Shown piece after piece: positions 60,903 through 64,000 of a DNA stretch of 64,000 nucleotides. Below the pieces are notes generated by a model. That model ran no database searches and was not told the DNA's origin. It saw nothing but the letters and a program-made list of their open reading frames with translations. Source of the stretch: Bacteroidales bacterium (GTDB lineage Bacteria > Bacteroidota > Bacteroidia > Bacteroidales > UBA932); the NCBI GenBank assembly GCA_017398125.1, contig JAFQHE010000043.1, positions 1 to 64,000 of the forward strand, in the 5' to 3' direction. The stretch's first letter is position 1. Each line of letters starts with the position of its first letter. The translations under genes and the position numbers were made by a program.

Positions 60903-61283
60903 CTATTTGTTCAGTTTTGCCATAAACTTCTCGGCATCAATAATATAACGCGTGTGGGTGCCTTTTCCAATCTCACCCTTTTCATCAAATGCAGCTACAT
61001 CAAACTTAACCCAGTTGCCGTTTACTTCAGTGATGGTGGAGTCTGCCCAAACTTTTGTTCCAGGAAGGCAAGCCCTCAAATGCTGGACATTAATTTCTGT
61101 TCCAACACTTGATGCGCCATAATTCTGAAGCAGGCCAAAAGCACTGCACTCCATAAGTGCAATCATACCAGGTGTTGCAAATACACCAAGAGCACCGGAT
61201 TTGTAAGTTGCAGCGGTGTCACTCTCTGTAACAATCATCTCTGCTCGGTTTTTTAAACCTCTCTTTATATCTTCACGTGTCAT
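60903..61283 (-). CDS. Hotdog-fold thioesterase, FlK-like
   Basis: The 126-residue protein has a single hotdog domain with the FlK (fluoroacetyl-CoA thioesterase)-like pattern: GVFATPGMIALMECSAFGLLQNYGASSVGTEINVQHLRACLPGTKVWADSTITEVNG. The Glu in MECSAF and the His in VQHLRA correspond to catalytic-region residues of the family. In gut bacteria it probably hydrolyses an acyl-CoA or protects against one; there is no reason to infer fluoroacetate. It lies between the flavodiiron protein gene (60 bases) and yihY, in one minus-strand series. Confidence 0.85.
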   Translation of the reverse strand: MTREDIKRGLKNRAEMIVTESDTAATYKSGALGVFATPGMIALMECSAFGLLQNYGASSVGTEINVQHLRACLPGTKVWADSTITEVNGNWVKFDVAAFDEKGEIGKGTHTRYIIDAEKFMAKLNK

Positions 61284-61343
61284 GTCAAATTCTTTCTATT
61301 CAAATTATTTCCTTTCAGCTCCCGATAAATGGCTGTATGAAAA

Positions 61344-62534
61344 TTATTTTAATTTTTCAATTAGGGCAGCAACAAGTTCCTCTGCCTCTCTCTCTATCTT
61401 TTCAGGTGAAGCGCCTCCGGTCATTTCCACTATCGGACCGCAAATTTCCAGCTTGGCCTCTTCTGCAAATTTCTTGAGATCCTTAACACCGGCACCATTC
61501 CATGTAGATGAACCGAATAATGACCAGATCTTGTTCTTAGGCTCATTCAGGCCAATTTCGTTGCATAAATGTTCCATCATAGGGTGCATCTTTGTGTTGT
61601 AGGCACAGGTGCCGAGAACAACAGCCTTGTATTTCCAAATTTCATTCAGAATATATGAAACATGGGTTTTTGAGACATCAAATGTCCTCACTTCAATTCC
61701 CTTTTCTCCGAGGAGATTTCCAATATGGTCAGCCATCTGTTCGGTGTTGCCGTACATGGATGCGTATGCAATTACAACTCCATTTGTCTCGGCCTCCTGT
61801 CTACTCCATTTGTCGTATAGTGCGATAACCTTTGCAGGATTGTTCCAAATCAGGCCGTGAGAGGGGCAGATTCGGGCAATATCCAAACCTCCAAGTTTGG
61901 CCAAAGCTTTCTGCACCATATTGCTGTATTTGGCAACAATGTTTGAGTAGTATCTTCTCATTTCACTCATATAGTGAGCCTCAAAATTTACGTTTGTGTC
62001 ATAAATACCACCGTCAAGTGCACCAAAACCGCCAAAGGCATCGCATGAAAAGAGAGTCTTTGTATTTTTTTCATAAGTTACCATGGTTTCTGGCCAGTGA
62101 ACCCATGGTGCTGTAAAGAATTGGAGTACTGATTCTCCCAATTGTATCTCATCCCCATCCTTAATCTGCAGCTTGTTTTCTTCAGGAATAGTGTAGTAAT
62201 GTTGAAGTATTTTAAAAGTCTGCATGTTGCCGACAACCTTGACTCCTGGAAAAGCTTGTAAAACTCCGTCAATCATGCTTGCATGGTCTGGCTCTAGATG
62301 GTTGACAACCAAATAGTCAAGAGGTTTTCCATTCAACACTCTCCTTATTTTGGCAATATAATTTGCTGCCACTCCAAATTCCATAGTGTCTATCAGAGCA
62401 CTCTTCTCATCATTCACGAGATATGTGTTCAAAGAAACACCATAAGGCAGTGGCCAGTTGTTTTCAAATAGTTCCTTGCGTCGGTCATTTTCGCCTACAA
62501 ACCAGATATGGTCTGATATTTTAATCTCTTTCAT
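61344..62534 (-). CDS. Flavodiiron protein (FprA, A-type flavoprotein)
   Basis: The 396-residue enzyme reduces oxygen to water or nitric oxide to nitrous oxide in anaerobes. The diiron site in the beta-lactamase-like domain is NHLEPDHASM (H79, E81, D83, H84), followed by FTAPWVHWPETMVTY, FSCDAFGGFG and RICPSHGLIW. The C-terminal flavodoxin domain carries YASMYGNTEQMADHI for FMN phosphate binding, then GTCAYNTKMHPMMEHL. There is no rubredoxin extension, so an external electron donor is needed. Upstream are two palindromes that may be operator sites. It supports oxygen detoxification in a strict anaerobe. Confidence 0.94.
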   Translation of the reverse strand: MKEIKISDHIWFVGENDRRKELFENNWPLPYGVSLNTYLVNDEKSALIDTMEFGVAANYIAKIRRVLNGKPLDYLVVNHLEPDHASMIDGVLQAFPGVKVVGNMQTFKILQHYYTIPEENKLQIKDGDEIQLGESVLQFFTAPWVHWPETMVTYEKNTKTLFSCDAFGGFGALDGGIYDTNVNFEAHYMSEMRRYYSNIVAKYSNMVQKALAKLGGLDIARICPSHGLIWNNPAKVIALYDKWSRQEAETNGVVIAYASMYGNTEQMADHIGNLLGEKGIEVRTFDVSKTHVSYILNEIWKYKAVVLGTCAYNTKMHPMMEHLCNEIGLNEPKNKIWSLFGSSTWNGAGVKDLKKFAEEAKLEICGPIVEMTGGASPEKIEREAEELVAALIEKLK

Positions 62535-62581
62535 TATTCTATTTTTTTAATATTCAGACAATTATATAAATAGCAACCAAT

Positions 62582-62638
62582 AATTTGCAAATTGGTGACT
62601 TGCTCATTATTCAGGTTACTTATTTACGTAGTAAATAA
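62582..62638 (-). promoter_or_regulatory. Two palindromes upstream of the flavodiiron protein gene
   Basis: AATTTGCAAATT (62582-62593) is a perfect 12-base palindrome, and TTATTTACGTAGTAAATAA (62620-62638) has two perfect 8-base arms around GTA. They lie 48 and 86 bases before the ATG at 62534, in promoter range. No clear TAnnTTTG box is seen nearby. They may bind a dimeric regulator sensing oxygen, NO or peroxide; the regulator is unknown. Confidence 0.4.
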
Positions 62639-62674
62639 ATCGTGTAAAGATAATTAATCTTTATAGAAACAGCA

Positions 62675-62716
62675 AAGAAAAAGAGTATGTTTGCCAAATT
62701 TCAACAAATGGCAAAC
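62675..62716 (-). terminator. Intrinsic terminator of ligA
   Basis: GTTTGCCA (62689-62696) and TGGCAAAC (62709-62716) form a perfect 8-bp stem with a 12-base loop. On the minus strand it is followed by ATACTCTTTTTCTTT. It lies about 75 bases past the ligA stop. Confidence 0.7.
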
Positions 62717-62788
62717 ATTGATTAGGTAATCCTGATCCTGGAATATTTTCAATTGTACGAAGACCAAAAGAATTGAATCGGTCGCAAT

Positions 62789-64000
62789 TTATGAATTGAA
62801 CATCACTTGCAACTCCTCTTCCGATATGACTGCAATCCCAAGTTTGGCGGCCTTCTGCAATTTGCTTTCGCCGCTCTTTTCACCTGCTACAAGGTAATCG
62901 GTTTTGCCACTTACAGAGCTGCCAATCTTGCCACCATGCTGCTCAATAGTGGTTTTAAGATCTTCACGTGAAACCGAAAATGTTCCGGATACTACAAAGA
63001 CTTTACCTTCAAGCCTGTTTGATAATCTTTGATAGTCTGATTCCAAATTTTCCATCTTAAGACCGGCCTGCTTGAGTTTACCAATCATTTCAAGATGGTC
63101 GGGGTGTGAGAAATACTCAATGATAGCATCTGCAAGCTTTTCGCCGATCTCTTCTACCTCAAGAAGTTCCTCTTTCGTGGCAGAAGAAAGTTTATCCATA
63201 CTCTTGAAATATCCGGCCAAATTTTTGGCTGTTGTTTCGCCTACATATCTGATACCCAAGGCAAAAAGTACTCTGCTGAAATTGCACTCCTTACTCATCT
63301 CAAGGGAGTTGAGAAAATTGGCTGCTGATTTCTCTTTCCAGTTGTCAAGTGTGAGCAACTGCTTCTGGTCAAGACTGTACAAGTCACTGAGAATTTTTAT
63401 GTAACCTTTGTTGTAAAGTTGCTCTATAGTGGCTTCTCCTGCATTGATATTCATTGCCTTGCGGCTTATGAAGTGTATGAATTTACCTTTAATCTGCATA
63501 GGGCAACCATCTGTGTTGGGACAGAATGATTTTGCCTCTTCAACATCTTTGACAAGGGGTGTGCCACAGTCGGGACAAAATTGAGGAAAGGCAGCCTTTT
63601 CGGCATCAGGTTCGCGTTTGCTTGAATCAACACCTGTAATTTTGGGAATAATCTCGCCTCCCTTTACCACATAAACATAATCATTGATGTGGATGTCAAG
63701 AAGATCCATCTGTTCGGAGTTGTGCAATGAAGCTCTTTTAACAATCGTACCACTAAGCTGCACAGGCTCAAGATTGGCCACAGGTGTGATTGCTCCTGTG
63801 CGTCCGACCTGATAATCTACTGAAACAAGTTTGGTAAGCGCAACTTCAGGCTTGAATTTGTATGCGGTGGCCCAACGCGGTGATTTTGCAGTAAAGCCGA
63901 GACTCTTCTGCAGAGCAAGCTGGTTAACCTTTATCACTATTCCATCTGTGGCAAAAGGCAGTTTTTTACGTTCTGTATCCCAAATTGTAATGTATTTTAC
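62789..64000 (-). CDS. ligA: NAD-dependent DNA ligase, C-terminal part (cut by window edge)
   Basis: About 403 C-terminal residues are present; the adenylation-site KxDG lies outside the window. The first residues visible (YITIWDTERKKLPFATDGIVIKVNQ) belong to the nucleotidyltransferase domain, followed by the OB fold (VDYQVGRTGAITPVANLEPV). A four-Cys zinc finger comes next (FCPDCGTPLV, FCPNTDGCPMQ), then helix-hairpin-helix repeats (FALGIRYVGETTAKNLAGYF; EEIGEKLADAI) and a BRCT domain (LEGKVFVVSGTFSVSREDLKTTIEQHGGKIGSSVSGKTDYLVAG). LigA seals nicks in replication and repair. The C-terminus is complete, and a terminator follows. Confidence 0.95.
   Translation of the reverse strand, partial: VKYITIWDTERKKLPFATDGIVIKVNQLALQKSLGFTAKSPRWATAYKFKPEVALTKLVSVDYQVGRTGAITPVANLEPVQLSGTIVKRASLHNSEQMDLLDIHINDYVYVVKGGEIIPKITGVDSSKREPDAEKAAFPQFCPDCGTPLVKDVEEAKSFCPNTDGCPMQIKGKFIHFISRKAMNINAGEATIEQLYNKGYIKILSDLYSLDQKQLLTLDNWKEKSAANFLNSLEMSKECNFSRVLFALGIRYVGETTAKNLAGYFKSMDKLSSATKEELLEVEEIGEKLADAIIEYFSHPDHLEMIGKLKQAGLKMENLESDYQRLSNRLEGKVFVVSGTFSVSREDLKTTIEQHGGKIGSSVSGKTDYLVAGEKSGESKLQKAAKLGIAVISEEELQVMFNS

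Overview
The window is a 64 kb piece of a Bacteroidales-type (Bacteroidota) chromosome. The evidence is the recurrent TAnnTTTG promoter element, a six-domain ribosomal protein S1, a PorT-like outer-membrane barrel, 6-bladed propeller and Ig-like lipoproteins, an insertion-bearing IspG, a Bacteroidota-type ketol-acid reductoisomerase, and the near absence of Shine-Dalgarno sequences. HydG (an [FeFe]-hydrogenase maturase), a flavodiiron protein and several ferredoxin-like proteins point to an obligate anaerobe with hydrogen metabolism. No rRNA, tRNA, CRISPR array, integrase or transposase was recognised.

Layout. (1) 1-14.7 kb is an accessory, defence-like region. It starts with a cut GIY-YIG gene and a compact four-gene operon on the minus strand: a UvrD-like helicase with a RecB/AddB-type iron-sulfur nuclease, a type III-like Mod methyltransferase, a type III-like Res helicase-nuclease and a putative zinc-binding protein of unknown function. 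Upstream of the operon lie a structured leader, the wreck of a second type III mod gene, a large YobI-family membrane P-loop NTPase and a coiled-coil membrane protein gene with a nonsense codon. (2) 15-17.6 kb holds MmcQ/YjbR, a dense repeat tract, YkvA and a peroxiredoxin, followed by a collapsed partial copy of the same segment. (3) 17.6-20 kb encodes two exported proteins. (4) 20-28 kb is the branched-chain amino acid operon ilvD-ilvB-ilvN-ilvC-ilvA-ilvE. It is preceded by a clear transcription attenuator: a 46-residue leader peptide rich in Val, Ile and Leu codons, a competing antiterminator helix, and a terminator just before ilvD. (5) 28-37 kb carries an acetyltransferase, iron-sulfur proteins, two cysteine-degrading enzymes, a large secreted amidase-like protein and RNase P RNA. 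(6) 37-46.5 kb carries an acyl-ACP thioesterase, glutaminyl cyclase, a PnuC-type transporter, a MurNAc-scavenging cluster (kinase, MurQ, sodium symporter, with recR in between), MntP, CorA and a POT-like transporter. (7) 46.7-64 kb is mostly core genes: rpsA, RNase Z, an S41 protease, IspG, envelope proteins, Rel/SpoT, HydG, YihY, a thioesterase, a flavodiiron protein and the 3' part of ligA.

The two most interesting objects are the four-gene helicase/nuclease/methyltransferase cassette with its structured leader (a candidate defence system), and the ilv leader-peptide attenuator, whose alternative RNA helices can be drawn exactly from the sequence. Functions were assigned by reading motifs; no database search was run.
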